Made by a program: the position numbers and the translations under genes | Notes under the pieces: model-generated | Database searches by the model: none | What the model was told of the DNA's origin: nothing | What the model saw: the letters and a program-made list of their open reading frames with translations, nothing else | Part shown: positions 1-6,770 of the stretch, one piece after another | Layout of the letters: each line of letters starts with the position of its first letter | Position numbering within the stretch: position 1 is the first letter of the stretch | Assembly (NCBI RefSeq): GCF_936927845.1 | Contig: NZ_CAKZHV010000061.1 | Span: 1 to 26,236 of the forward strand | Source of the DNA: an uncultured Sphingomonas sp. | GTDB lineage: Bacteria; Pseudomonadota; Alphaproteobacteria; Sphingomonadales; Sphingomonadaceae | Length of the DNA stretch: 26,236 nt | Direction: 5' to 3'

Positions 1-58
1 GCTGAACGGTTGGCTGGAGGCCGAGTGTCGGCGCTGGGCAGAGTTGCACCAGCATAGC

Positions 59-303
59 CCGTCCGGATAGGGCGACGATCCGGACGGCAGGTAAGTCACA
101 GAACGGATTGAGAAATATCGCGCGGCGGAGCGATCACGTCCGGATACGACCGGGTAAATCCCCATTACCGTTATCGCGCGCGCCCCCGCGCCCGCGTAAG
201 AGCGTAACGGGAAAACCGTGGCGTAAGCGGACGTATCCGGACGGCGAGCCCCCGAAACGGGCAAAATCCTCCGCCGCGCCATGAGCTTAGCCGCCGTCCG
301 GAT
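59..303. repeat. Five CGTCCGGAT iteron-like repeats, candidate replication origin
   Basis: The 9-mer CGTCCGGAT occurs at 60-68 (+), 78-86 (-), 137-145 (+), 235-243 (-) and 295-303 (+). The first two form a 10-bp perfect inverted repeat (59-68 with 78-87, 9-nt spacer). The last two extend to a 12-bp inverted repeat (235-246 with 292-303). GCGTAA also appears three times as a direct repeat (194, 202, 221). The rest of 1-332 shows no convincing gene. The block lies directly downstream of the element's helicase gene. P4-type helicase/primase proteins bind short iterons at their origin, so an origin is the favoured reading; regulator binding sites are the alternative. Confidence 0.5.
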
Positions 304-332
304 CGCGGTCGAAGAGGAGGCGCAAACGGGCA

Positions 333-2018
333 TTACAGCGCCTCCTGCGACACGTGACGAGGTGTTTTCGCCACCTGTGCCCCGGTGCGCGGGTCGGCGA
401 CCGTTTGCAGCTTCAAGCCCTTCCAGAACCGCGAGCGGTTGCCCGAGGTCGCGCGCGCACTGACGAAGCCGCGCTTCGACATGAGGCCGCCAAAGCCCTT
501 CATGGTGCCCGGCTCTTCGCCCATGTCTTCCGCGAACAGCGTCCAATTGTGAAAAAGCTCCTGCGAAGTGGCCGCGCACCCTGGTCCAGTCTCGCAAAAC
601 TCTTCGAGCCATTGCCCGAACACGTCCTGATCTTGGAAGTAATCGGCGGTCGCGCCGATCACCGCTTCCGGTCGCCGCAGCCCGTCCTGCTGCCACTTGA
701 GGCATCCCTCAATCATCCAGCTAAGGATTTGAGGAAACTCCTCCTCAAGCTCTTGTTCGAGATGCGGGTTAGGAACGTCCGGCTTGCGCGTGAAAGGGAT
801 GATGTTGAACCGGCGCTTCATCGCGTCGTCCACCGTGTGCAAGACCGGGTGGAAGTTGCCGATGATGAGCAGCTTGAACTCTGGAACGTAGCTGAAGAAG
901 TCTTGCCGCATGAACCGGGCGCTTATGACATCGCCGCCTGTCGCCTGCTTGATGCGGCTTTCCGCCCAAGGCCTGCCCTGCTCGGTTTCGCTCGCGGTCG
1001 CCATGCGCGCGCCCCGCAGCATCGCCAATCCGGTCGGGTGCTGCTCGTTGCGGGACGCGGTGAACGTCTCCATCGCCGTGGTGACGGCATAGTCGCCCAT
1101 GATCCGGCTGCTTACGTTGATGAACACGCCTTTGCCGTTGCCGCCGTCGCCGTAGATGAAGAACAGCGCCTGTTCGATGGTCAGCCCGGTCAGCATATAG
1201 CCGAGCACCCGTTGCAGGAACTCGACCATAAGCGCGTCCTGCCCGGTCGATTGCATCAGGAAGTCGAGCCATCTCGTCGGTTGCCCCGGCGCGGGCGCTA
1301 CCGTCGTCGCCTTCGAAATGAGCAGCGCCGGGTTGGGCGGCAGCAGCTTACCCGTTCTGAGATCGACGGGGCCGGCGGGCGTACCCAGCAACATCTTGTC
1401 GCTGTCGAAATGCTGTTGCGTAACGGCGACGGCGGGCAGACTGCGCGCTAACGTCTCAGCGCCGCCGATGAAGCCCGCGTTCGAATACCGCGACACGCCG
1501 CCGCCAATCTCGTGAACAACCGTCCCGATCTCATGAAACGTCGCGCGGCACTCGTCAGCAAGCCAGATGCCGCTGCTACGATCTACGCGCATCCACCTGC
1601 CGCTGTCGTGATCGTACCGCCGATCACGTCCGTGCCGCTCAACCCAGATGTTGGCCATCGTGACTTGGCTGATCGGTTCTCCGTCGCTGTTGCGCGGCTG
1701 ATCCTGCCCCTCCTCAATCACGCGCGGGAGGATGTGGTCAATCTCGCGCTCGCTCAGGCCCGCATCCTGCGCGGCCTCCGCCAGCCGCTCCTCCGCTTCG
1801 GCGGCGTCGATTAGGCCAGCCGCCGCCATCTGCCCCGCGCGGAATGCCGCCCGGTTGAACGTGTCGTTGCGGGTGCCGTTGGCGGCGTGACGCAGGCCAT
1901 CGACTAGCTGCTCGAACTCACCGTTGCTGCGGCTGGCGCGGCGGGTGGTAGATCGCGAGCGCGGCTGCGGGCGCAAGGCGTCGAGCAACGCGACGGGCGC
2001 GTCAGGCAGGCTCAACAT
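333..2018 (-). CDS. D5/P4-family superfamily 3 replicative helicase with PriCT-like N-terminus
   Basis: The protein is about 561 residues. The N-terminal 40-100 are helical and resemble the region that follows Prim-Pol domains in phage primases. The C-terminal half is an SF3 AAA+ helicase: Walker A GDGGNGKGV near 290-298, an acidic Walker B-like stretch ATASETE near 340-346, a sensor-1 type IIGNFHP near 386-391 and an arginine pair in MKRRF near 400-404. A winged-helix-like tail follows. It should unwind element DNA during replication. An ATG at 2018 is preferred because GAGGTG lies 7 nt upstream; a GTG at 2021 sits directly before it. It overlaps the upstream primase gene by 17 nt, which implies translational coupling. 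In many relatives both activities sit in one polypeptide. Confidence 0.88.
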   Translation of the reverse strand: MLSLPDAPVALLDALRPQPRSRSTTRRASRSNGEFEQLVDGLRHAANGTRNDTFNRAAFRAGQMAAAGLIDAAEAEERLAEAAQDAGLSEREIDHILPRVIEEGQDQPRNSDGEPISQVTMANIWVERHGRDRRYDHDSGRWMRVDRSSGIWLADECRATFHEIGTVVHEIGGGVSRYSNAGFIGGAETLARSLPAVAVTQQHFDSDKMLLGTPAGPVDLRTGKLLPPNPALLISKATTVAPAPGQPTRWLDFLMQSTGQDALMVEFLQRVLGYMLTGLTIEQALFFIYGDGGNGKGVFINVSSRIMGDYAVTTAMETFTASRNEQHPTGLAMLRGARMATASETEQGRPWAESRIKQATGGDVISARFMRQDFFSYVPEFKLLIIGNFHPVLHTVDDAMKRRFNIIPFTRKPDVPNPHLEQELEEEFPQILSWMIEGCLKWQQDGLRRPEAVIGATADYFQDQDVFGQWLEEFCETGPGCAATSQELFHNWTLFAEDMGEEPGTMKGFGGLMSKRGFVSARATSGNRSRFWKGLKLQTVADPRTGAQVAKTPRHVSQEAL

Positions 2019-2559
2019 CACCGATCACCTCATAAAGATGGCCATCGGGATGGACGCTGCCCGCGCCCACAACGTACCCGCCTTCGCCGCGAATATCGAC
2101 GTGCTCAGCTATCCCCGCCTTGTTGCCAATCTTGAAGCCGGGCAGCTTGAAGTAGAGATGCTTGCCGCGCCCGGTCTGGACCGTGAGCGTCGGAATCAGC
2201 CATCCCTTGTCGCGCGCGATCTGCTCCGCGTCTCGTCCGTCCAGGTCGAGGACAAAGATGCCCGAGGGCGTGCCCGTGATTACGGCGACGTTCTTGTCAG
2301 TCTTGTCCAGCTCAGCCGCTTGTTCGAGCGTCACCGGGTTGTCGCGGTAATGCTCCCACGCCGCGTCGGGCTTCTTGCTGCGCGGCGGCAGCGGGAACAC
2401 CGCGAACCCACGGCGGATCGCGTCCGTAAAGCGCCCCGGCGACGGTTTGTTTTGGATCGAAGCGCGCGCAGAACTGCCCTGCGGACTCCCTTCCGCGCAA
2501 CGGGTGCCCGCCGATGGCTTCATGTCGGCGGGCACTTCGTTTTCGGGATCAGGCCTCAT
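2002..2559 (-). CDS. Bifunctional DNA primase/polymerase (Prim-Pol, AEP superfamily), stand-alone domain
   Basis: This 185-residue protein holds the catalytic signature of the archaeo-eukaryotic primase fold used by phages and plasmids: VLDLD with D105 and D107 for metal binding, RGKHLYF with H134, and HVDIRGEGGYVV with the third acidic residue D155. It ends just after the Prim-Pol core, at the motif HPDGHLYEV. It should make primers for the element's own replication, working with the SF3 helicase encoded immediately downstream. Its start overlaps the stop of the preceding gene by 11 nt and its stop overlaps the helicase start. The first 35 residues look disordered, so a later start is possible. 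No frame error is needed to explain the split, because the helicase has its own ribosome binding site. Confidence 0.88.
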   Translation of the reverse strand: MRPDPENEVPADMKPSAGTRCAEGSPQGSSARASIQNKPSPGRFTDAIRRGFAVFPLPPRSKKPDAAWEHYRDNPVTLEQAAELDKTDKNVAVITGTPSGIFVLDLDGRDAEQIARDKGWLIPTLTVQTGRGKHLYFKLPGFKIGNKAGIAEHVDIRGEGGYVVGAGSVHPDGHLYEVIGDVEPA

Positions 2560-3019
2560 CGCCGCCGCCCCGAGCTTGCCCGTAGGTCGCGAAAGCGGTG
2601 TTCACCGCGTCCCAATAAACCGCGAGGTCGAAGGTCACGCGGAAGCGCGCAGGCCCTGCGACGTGCGCCGCGTCGCCGCGATCAAAGGCCAGGTCGCCGC
2701 GCTCCACCCCGTAGAAGAAGCTCGCCCCGTTGACCCTGAACTCGATTACGAGTTCCCCGGCGTCGGGGCTGAACAACATGGTCTCCGCAATCCGCGTGAC
2801 CAATCGACCGGCGAACGGGAGCGACAACCCCCAGCGCATCAAGTCGCTGTGGATCAGGAGCAGAAGGAACTGGCGCGGCGTGTACCGGCGAGCCTTGCCT
2901 TGGCCCTCCATCGGCGGCACCCATGAGGCGCACGCGATGTTGTGATGAACGTGTGTGATGTTATCGCCGTGCCCGCTCTCAGTACCGGCGATGTTTCCCG
3001 GCAGGTAAGGTGCTGTCAT
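2549..3019 (-). CDS. Unknown element protein, possible MerR-like helix-turn-helix
   Basis: The 156-residue product is not recognised with certainty. Residues about 45-80 (ARRYTPRQFLLLLIHSDL and following) resemble the MerR-like helix-turn-helix seen in small phage and island proteins, so a DNA-binding role is possible but unproven. The C-terminal part is mixed beta and alpha without a clear motif. The ATG at 3019 is chosen because AAGGAG lies 8 nt upstream; the reading frame extends 18 codons further but lacks such a site. The ribosome binding site is embedded in a hairpin (3019-3038). It sits at the head of the primase-helicase block and overlaps the Prim-Pol start, so it is probably expressed with replication genes. 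Confidence 0.65.
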   Translation of the reverse strand: MTAPYLPGNIAGTESGHGDNITHVHHNIACASWVPPMEGQGKARRYTPRQFLLLLIHSDLMRWGLSLPFAGRLVTRIAETMLFSPDAGELVIEFRVNGASFFYGVERGDLAFDRGDAAHVAGPARFRVTFDLAVYWDAVNTAFATYGQARGGGDEA

Positions 3020-3038
3020 CGGAAATACTCCTTTCCGA
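3019..3038 (-). promoter_or_regulatory. Hairpin presenting the Shine-Dalgarno of the 3019 gene
   Basis: On the minus strand TCGGAAA and TTTCCGA form a 7-bp stem around the loop GGAGTA. The core of the Shine-Dalgarno lies in the loop and the A of the ATG closes the stem. This is seen directly. A role in tuning translation, or as a protein-binding RNA or DNA site, is inference. Confidence 0.4.
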
Positions 3039-3073
3039 TTTGTTAGACTCGGCGGATACTTCAAAGCCGACAA

Positions 3074-3325
3074 CTATTCTTCGGACGGCTTCCGCGTTGA
3101 CCAAGTCTGGCCCGACCGAAAGGTTGTCGTGTCCAAGAAGCCTAGGCGGAACTCGCACCATAGTTCGCGAGCGTAGGACCACGCGCAGTCTTTGAAGGAG
3201 AAGTCGCGCCGGTGATCGCCGCTTGGCAAAGGCGGGTCGATCTTGACCGCTACGATGCCGCCTTCGGCGCTCATCACGACGCGCGGGCCGGACGGCTCTT
3301 CGCCGTACTCGTCATCCCGCTCCAC
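3074..3325 (-). CDS. Small conserved-looking hypothetical protein
   Basis: This 83-residue protein begins at GTG, 3 nt after the stop of the AlpA-like gene, so the two are probably translated together. The central part reads GGIVAVKIDPPLP, then an aromatic-rich stretch KDCAWSYARELW, which looks like a folded alpha/beta protein rather than a random frame. An internal ATG at 3274 is an alternative start that would keep this core. I do not recognise the family and give no function. Its position between a regulator and the replication genes suggests an element maintenance role, which is inference. Confidence 0.6.
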   Translation of the reverse strand: MERDDEYGEEPSGPRVVMSAEGGIVAVKIDPPLPSGDHRRDFSFKDCAWSYARELWCEFRLGFLDTTTFRSGQTWSTRKPSEE

Positions 3326-3328
3326 GGT

Positions 3329-3559
3329 TCAAGCCGCGTCGCGAGCGGCCTTCCGCTCCTCGATCCACTGCTCAATCTCGCTGACGAGCCAGCCGCGCGC
3401 CTTGGTCGAGAGGGGGACGGGCTTGGGAAAGGTGCCCGCGCGCATCGCGTCCTCGCGAGCTTTCCGCGAGAGGCTGGTCACGGCTTGAAGCTCGCGCTCC
3501 CGGTAGATGAGCGGTTTGGGAAGCGGCTTGCGCTTCTTGCCTTTGTCCGGCGCTGTCAC
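3329..3559 (-). CDS. AlpA-like phage/island transcriptional regulator or excisionase
   Basis: The 76-residue protein matches the AlpA/MerR-like excisionase pattern: a basic N-terminus, then LIYRERELQAVTSLSR, KAREDAMRAGTFPKPVPLS, a Gly-Trp turn and a final helix EIEQWIEERKAARDAA. AlpA-type proteins activate integrase expression or act as recombination directionality factors in P4-like elements. The GTG start at 3559 is supported by GGAG 8 nt upstream. It follows a 75-nt gap after the integrase-linked gene, the largest gap in the block, so a separate promoter may lie there. Its target on this element cannot be read from sequence alone. Confidence 0.85.
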   Translation of the reverse strand: MTAPDKGKKRKPLPKPLIYRERELQAVTSLSRKAREDAMRAGTFPKPVPLSTKARGWLVSEIEQWIEERKAARDAA

Positions 3560-3634
3560 GGTGATCTCCTGATTGCTCTTCGACAGGCCCAGGAATCACG
3601 AGAAAAGCGGATAAGATCGCCGCCGGTATATCGG

Positions 3635-4084
3635 CTATTTTTGGGCGGTGATCCGGTCCATGCGCCGCGCCGTTGGACGCCTCATCTGGTCGTCAAGCGC
3701 CTGCCGGTTCACGCCGTGCCGAGCGGCGGCGATTTGATGGGGATGCAACGGCGGGCGGGGGCGCGGGGTCGCCGGGTTCAGCGAACGCCATAGGCTCTTG
3801 AGCCGATCAGCATCGCGCGCGGCACGCCACAGCGGTTCATCGGCGCGCTCTTCCGATGCGCGGTTCGGCCTGCCGCGCCGCCCCCTACGCTCACGCGCCG
3901 CGTCGATCTGACTGAACTCCTCCCACGTCATGCCGGGGAAAGCCTGCCGCGCGTGCTGGTATCGTGAGAAAAGGTCGATGAAGAGGTCAGCGTTCGGCTG
4001 TTCGGAAGCCAGCGCCTCCATGTCAGCCTCGTCGCACCGATCTAGGTGCTGGATAGCGAGCGCGCGGAACTCGTCGGCGGTCAC
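3635..4084 (-). CDS. Unknown basic protein coupled to the integrase
   Basis: This gene starts at GTG 4084 inside the GTGA that also ends the integrase, with GGAG just upstream; a TTG at 4114 is a weaker alternative. The 149-residue product begins with an acidic helical half containing FIDLFSRYQHARQAFPGM and WEEFSQID, and ends in a very basic Arg/Pro-rich half. I do not recognise it. Overlap with the integrase implies co-translation, so roles in recombination or element control are possible, but this is inference. The Arg-rich tail could contact nucleic acid. Confidence 0.6.
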   Translation of the reverse strand: MTADEFRALAIQHLDRCDEADMEALASEQPNADLFIDLFSRYQHARQAFPGMTWEEFSQIDAARERRGRRGRPNRASEERADEPLWRAARDADRLKSLWRSLNPATPRPRPPLHPHQIAAARHGVNRQALDDQMRRPTARRMDRITAQK

Positions 4085-5268
4085 TGCTCCGCGCTCCGGC
4101 AATAGGCCGCCCAACGCTCCATCAGCGCGCGGCGCGTATTGAAATAATCGCCGCGCTGGTATGCGCCTTCCACGCCGCCCACGGTATGCGCCAGCGCCGC
4201 TTCCGCAATCTCACGCGGCACGTCCAAGCATTCCTCCGCCACCCAGGTGCGGAACGTGGATCGGAAACCGTGGATCGTCACCCCGTCCTTGCGGTCCATT
4301 CGCTTCAACACGGCGGTCATCGCCATGTCGGACAGCGGCTCACCCGGCTTACTGGCGCTGATGAAGATGTAATCGCCGTCACGGTCGCGGGGCATGGCCT
4401 TCAACACGGCGATAGCGTCCGGGGATAGGGGGACGCGGTGAGCGCGACCGGCTTTCATGTTTTCCTCGGGCGCGTTCCAGACGGCTTCCTTGAAGTCGAT
4501 CTGATCCCACGTCGCCAACCGCACTTCCTTCGCTCGCGCGGCGGTCAGGATGAGGAAGTCCAGCGCGGCGGCGGCGACACCGACCCGCCCGCGAAGCTCG
4601 GGCACGAACTCCGGCATCTGTTGATAGGGCATCGAATCATGGCCCTTCACGATGTGGACGCGCTTCGCCTTCGGTAGCAGCTTATCCAGCTTGCCGCCGG
4701 TTCGCGTGAGGTCCACGTCAGGGCGGAGGTCGAGGGCGGCGGCGTAGGCGAGGACGGCTCCGATCCGCCACCTGATCTTCTTCGCGGTCGGATGCTTGGT
4801 CAGCCAGATCGGACTAAGGACGGCGTGAACGTCCTTCACGTCGATGTCCTTCACGTCCTTCTCGCCAAGGATCGCGTAAGCGTGGTCGCGGAGGCTGTTG
4901 CGCCACAGGCTTTCCGCCTTGTCGGGATCGCGCCAGCTATCTTTGTGCTCGGACAGATAGCGTTCGTTCAACTGCGCGAAGGTGCGGCCCTCTTCCTTCT
5001 TCTTCACCGCGCCGCGAGCGACCGGCGGCTCGATGCCCTGCCGGAGCAGCGCCCGGTACTCCGCCGCCTTCTCGCGGGCTTCGTCCAAGCTGACATGGCG
5101 GTAGGAGCCCAGCCCGCGCATCCGGTCGCTACCCATACGGCGATAGATGAAAAGCCAGCTTTTGGAGCCATTCGGCCCAACCTGAAGGTAGAGGTTGCGC
5201 CCGTCGCTATATTTCCCCGGCTCCTTGAGCCGGTCGATCATCTTCACGTTGAGCTGGGTGGACTTCAC
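4081..5268 (-). CDS. P4-type tyrosine recombinase (integrase)
   Basis: The 395-residue protein has an N-terminal arm-binding domain of the DUF4102 type (residues about 1-85, with SDGRNLYLQV), a central SAM-like core-binding domain (about 95-190) and a catalytic domain. Visible active-site residues are R245 in TAARAKEV, K272 in ENMKAG, H333 and R336 in IHGFRSTFR, H361 in ALAHTVGG and the nucleophile Y370 in GAYQRGD. It should catalyse site-specific integration and excision at the adjacent tRNA-Ser. The start is GTG with GGAGG 6 nt upstream. The gene points away from the tRNA 3' end, as usual for tRNA-targeting integrases. It appears intact. Confidence 0.95.
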   Translation of the reverse strand: MKSTQLNVKMIDRLKEPGKYSDGRNLYLQVGPNGSKSWLFIYRRMGSDRMRGLGSYRHVSLDEAREKAAEYRALLRQGIEPPVARGAVKKKEEGRTFAQLNERYLSEHKDSWRDPDKAESLWRNSLRDHAYAILGEKDVKDIDVKDVHAVLSPIWLTKHPTAKKIRWRIGAVLAYAAALDLRPDVDLTRTGGKLDKLLPKAKRVHIVKGHDSMPYQQMPEFVPELRGRVGVAAAALDFLILTAARAKEVRLATWDQIDFKEAVWNAPEENMKAGRAHRVPLSPDAIAVLKAMPRDRDGDYIFISASKPGEPLSDMAMTAVLKRMDRKDGVTIHGFRSTFRTWVAEECLDVPREIAEAALAHTVGGVEGAYQRGDYFNTRRALMERWAAYCRSAEQ

Positions 5269-5303
5269 CGCCGCCTCCGGGTGCTGTTTTCTTCACCCGA
5301 CTA

Positions 5304-5328
5304 TTCCCTGAGTTGGTCAAAAAGGGAA
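5304..5328 (-). promoter_or_regulatory. Dyad TTCCCT-N13-AGGGAA upstream of the integrase
   Basis: An inverted repeat (5304-5309 with 5323-5328) lies 36 nt upstream of the integrase start and encloses TTGACC (minus strand), which resembles a -35 element. It may be an operator or an integrase arm site. No good -10 could be placed. Confidence 0.3.
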
Positions 5329-5408
5329 CAGAAAACGCAAGGGAGCGGATAAGCCCCACCGGATCACACGAAAATGGCTGATTTCTGCGATTCTGACGCA
5401 GACGAAAG

Positions 5409-5426
5409 AGCGCGTAAAGACGCGCT
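5409..5426 (-). terminator. Hairpin after tRNA-Ser, weak intrinsic terminator
   Basis: AGCGCG and CGCGCT pair around a 6-nt loop, followed on the minus strand by CTTTCGTCT. It lies 24 nt beyond the tRNA CCA end and could end tRNA transcription before the integrase. A second 6-bp hairpin follows at 5384-5402. The T tract is poor. Confidence 0.4.
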
Positions 5427-5449
5427 AAATCGGTGTAGAAAATGGTAAG

Positions 5450-5480
5450 TGGCGGAGCGGGAGGGATTCGAACCCTCGAT
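5450..5480. other. Candidate attachment site core in the tRNA-Ser 3' end
   Basis: Integrases of this family recombine within the T-arm and acceptor 3' part of tRNA genes and leave the tRNA intact. The intact tRNA-Ser end next to the integrase is therefore the expected junction. The exact core cannot be defined without the second copy, which is not within 1-5449. Confidence 0.4.
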
Positions 5481-5540
5481 ACGGTTTTGCCGTATACTCA
5501 CTTTCCAGGCGAGCGCCTTCGACCACTCGGCCACCGCTCC
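5450..5540 (-). tRNA. tRNA-Ser (anticodon GGA)
   Basis: The 88-nt body (5453-5540) plus an encoded CCA (5450-5452) folds as a class II tRNA. The acceptor arms GGAGCGG and CCGCTCC pair perfectly, the anticodon loop CTGGAAA gives GGA at 5504-5506, a long variable arm with the stem TACGG/CCGTA follows, and the T-loop is GGTTCGAATCC. It reads UCC and UCU serine codons. Its 3' end faces the integrase and is the probable integration target. Confidence 0.97.
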
Positions 5541-5627
5541 GCATATCGCTGGGTGGTGTCGCCTACCGGGCGATGCGCGCTTGTGCAAGCCGTTGCTTGA
5601 TGCGGCCCGGCGATGCAGGATCGGGGC

Positions 5628-6572
5628 ATGGTGCCCGTCTCGCTCATCGCCCTGCTTGCCGCCGCCCAGGCGCCTGCGCCGCCCAGTCCCGGTCAGATCG
5701 CGCAGGCCGCGCCTGCCGGCGAGTGGATCAGGATCGCGGACGACGATCTGCTGGTGATGACGCTCGCTACTCCGTCCGGTCCGGAGCGGCGGATCGTGAT
5801 CCAGTTGATGCCGGCGCCGATCGCTAGCGCGTGGGTGACGAACATCCGCCGGCTCGCCGCGGCGCATTGGTGGGACGCGACGAGCATCAACCGCGTGCAG
5901 GACAATTATGTCGCGCAATGGGGCGACGCGAGCGAGAAGGAGCCGTTGCCGGTCGGGCTTGAGGCGACCTCGGCGCGGGATTACACGCTGGACTGGCGCG
6001 CGCTGCCCACGTCAGCAGCCGCGCTCGACCTGGTGACCAAGTGGGGCAAGGACGGCCGCGCCGCCGACGTCTACGCCAGGGGTATTTCATGGTACCGCGG
6101 CTTCCCGCTGGCAACCGATGCGAGGCCCGTTGCCGAGGGTCGACGCGTGTGGCCGATCCACTGCTACGGCAGTGTCGGCGTCGGGCGCAACCTGGCACCC
6201 GATGCGGGAACGGGCGCCGAGCTCTACGCCGTCATCGGGCACGCACCGCGCCACCTCGACCGCAACATCGCGGTGGTCGGGCGCGTGATCGCGGGCATGG
6301 AATATCTGTCCAGCCTGCCGCGCGGCACGGCTGACCTAGGATTCTACGAGCAACCCGGCGAGCGCACCGCGATCACCAGCGTCCGGTTGGCAAGCGACCT
6401 GCCCGCAGTCGAACGCCCGCGATACAGCTATCTGTCGACCGGCGGCACGACCTGGCCGCGCTACGTCGCGGCGCGACGCAATCGCGAGCCGCCGTTCTTC
6501 GAGCAGCCCGCCGATGCGGCCGACGTGTGCAACATCCCCGTGCCGATCAGGGCCGAGCCCGCGGGCAAGTGA
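5628..6572 (+). CDS. Secreted cyclophilin-type peptidyl-prolyl isomerase, divergent
   Basis: With the ATG at 5628 (AGGA upstream) the product has 314 residues and a short signal peptide, MVPVSLIALLAAAQA; an ATG at 5613 is less likely because it adds charged residues before this. The cyclophilin core is recognisable: INRVQDNYVAQWGD matches the family's catalytic Arg and Q-G-D segment, and LDRNIAVVGRVIAGMEYL matches the late VFGKVIEGM segment. Between them lies an insertion of about 50-60 residues, and the usual QFF active-site motif reads ELY. It should act on periplasmic proteins as a foldase or chaperone. Loss of QFF suggests altered or weak isomerase activity. A tail of about 70 residues after the core has no recognised domain. 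Confidence 0.82.
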   Translation: MVPVSLIALLAAAQAPAPPSPGQIAQAAPAGEWIRIADDDLLVMTLATPSGPERRIVIQLMPAPIASAWVTNIRRLAAAHWWDATSINRVQDNYVAQWGDASEKEPLPVGLEATSARDYTLDWRALPTSAAALDLVTKWGKDGRAADVYARGISWYRGFPLATDARPVAEGRRVWPIHCYGSVGVGRNLAPDAGTGAELYAVIGHAPRHLDRNIAVVGRVIAGMEYLSSLPRGTADLGFYEQPGERTAITSVRLASDLPAVERPRYSYLSTGGTTWPRYVAARRNREPPFFEQPADAADVCNIPVPIRAEPAGK

Positions 6573-6770
6573 GAGGCACGACCGCTAAGTCGCGATACCC
6601 GGCGCGGGTTACCGATGAGCCAGCTGGTGTGATCGGCACGTCGCTAGACAGGAAGCTGCACTGATACGCGTGAGCGATCCCGGTCCGAGCGTGGAGCGAC
6701 ACGCGCAGGCTTATCGAGCTTCTCGACGCCCCAAGTCTCTACAGGTGCCCGTGCGCCACCCGTGCGCTGG
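6573..6770. other. Intergenic stretch between convergent genes
   Basis: This 198-bp stretch separates the cyclophilin gene and the lipoprotein gene, which converge on it. I see no convincing ORF, RNA gene or terminator hairpin in it. Confidence 0.5.

Larger units (their letters stand above)
1..5452. mobile_element. Right part of an integrative element at tRNA-Ser (P4-satellite-like)
   Basis: A block of seven leftward genes (integrase, unknown, AlpA-like, two unknowns, Prim-Pol, SF3 helicase) abuts the 3' end of tRNA-Ser. An integrase next to a tRNA 3' end plus its own primase and helicase is the known layout of P4-like satellites and related integrative elements. The right boundary is taken as the tRNA 3' end. 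I found no second copy of the tRNA 3' end between 1 and 5449, so the left boundary should lie outside the window. No capsid, terminase, relaxase or cargo gene is visible in this part. Confidence 0.75.

Noticed and set aside
124..132. GGCGGAGCG matching the start of the tRNA-Ser 3' end (5451-5459), a possible left attachment site
   Set aside because: Only 9 bases match and the following bases differ; expected by chance in GC-rich DNA, and too short for an attachment core of this integrase type.
354..1451. 365-codon plus-strand frame opposite the helicase gene
   Set aside because: It is the antisense shadow of a gene with clear SF3 helicase motifs; its product is Arg/His/Leu-rich without any domain.
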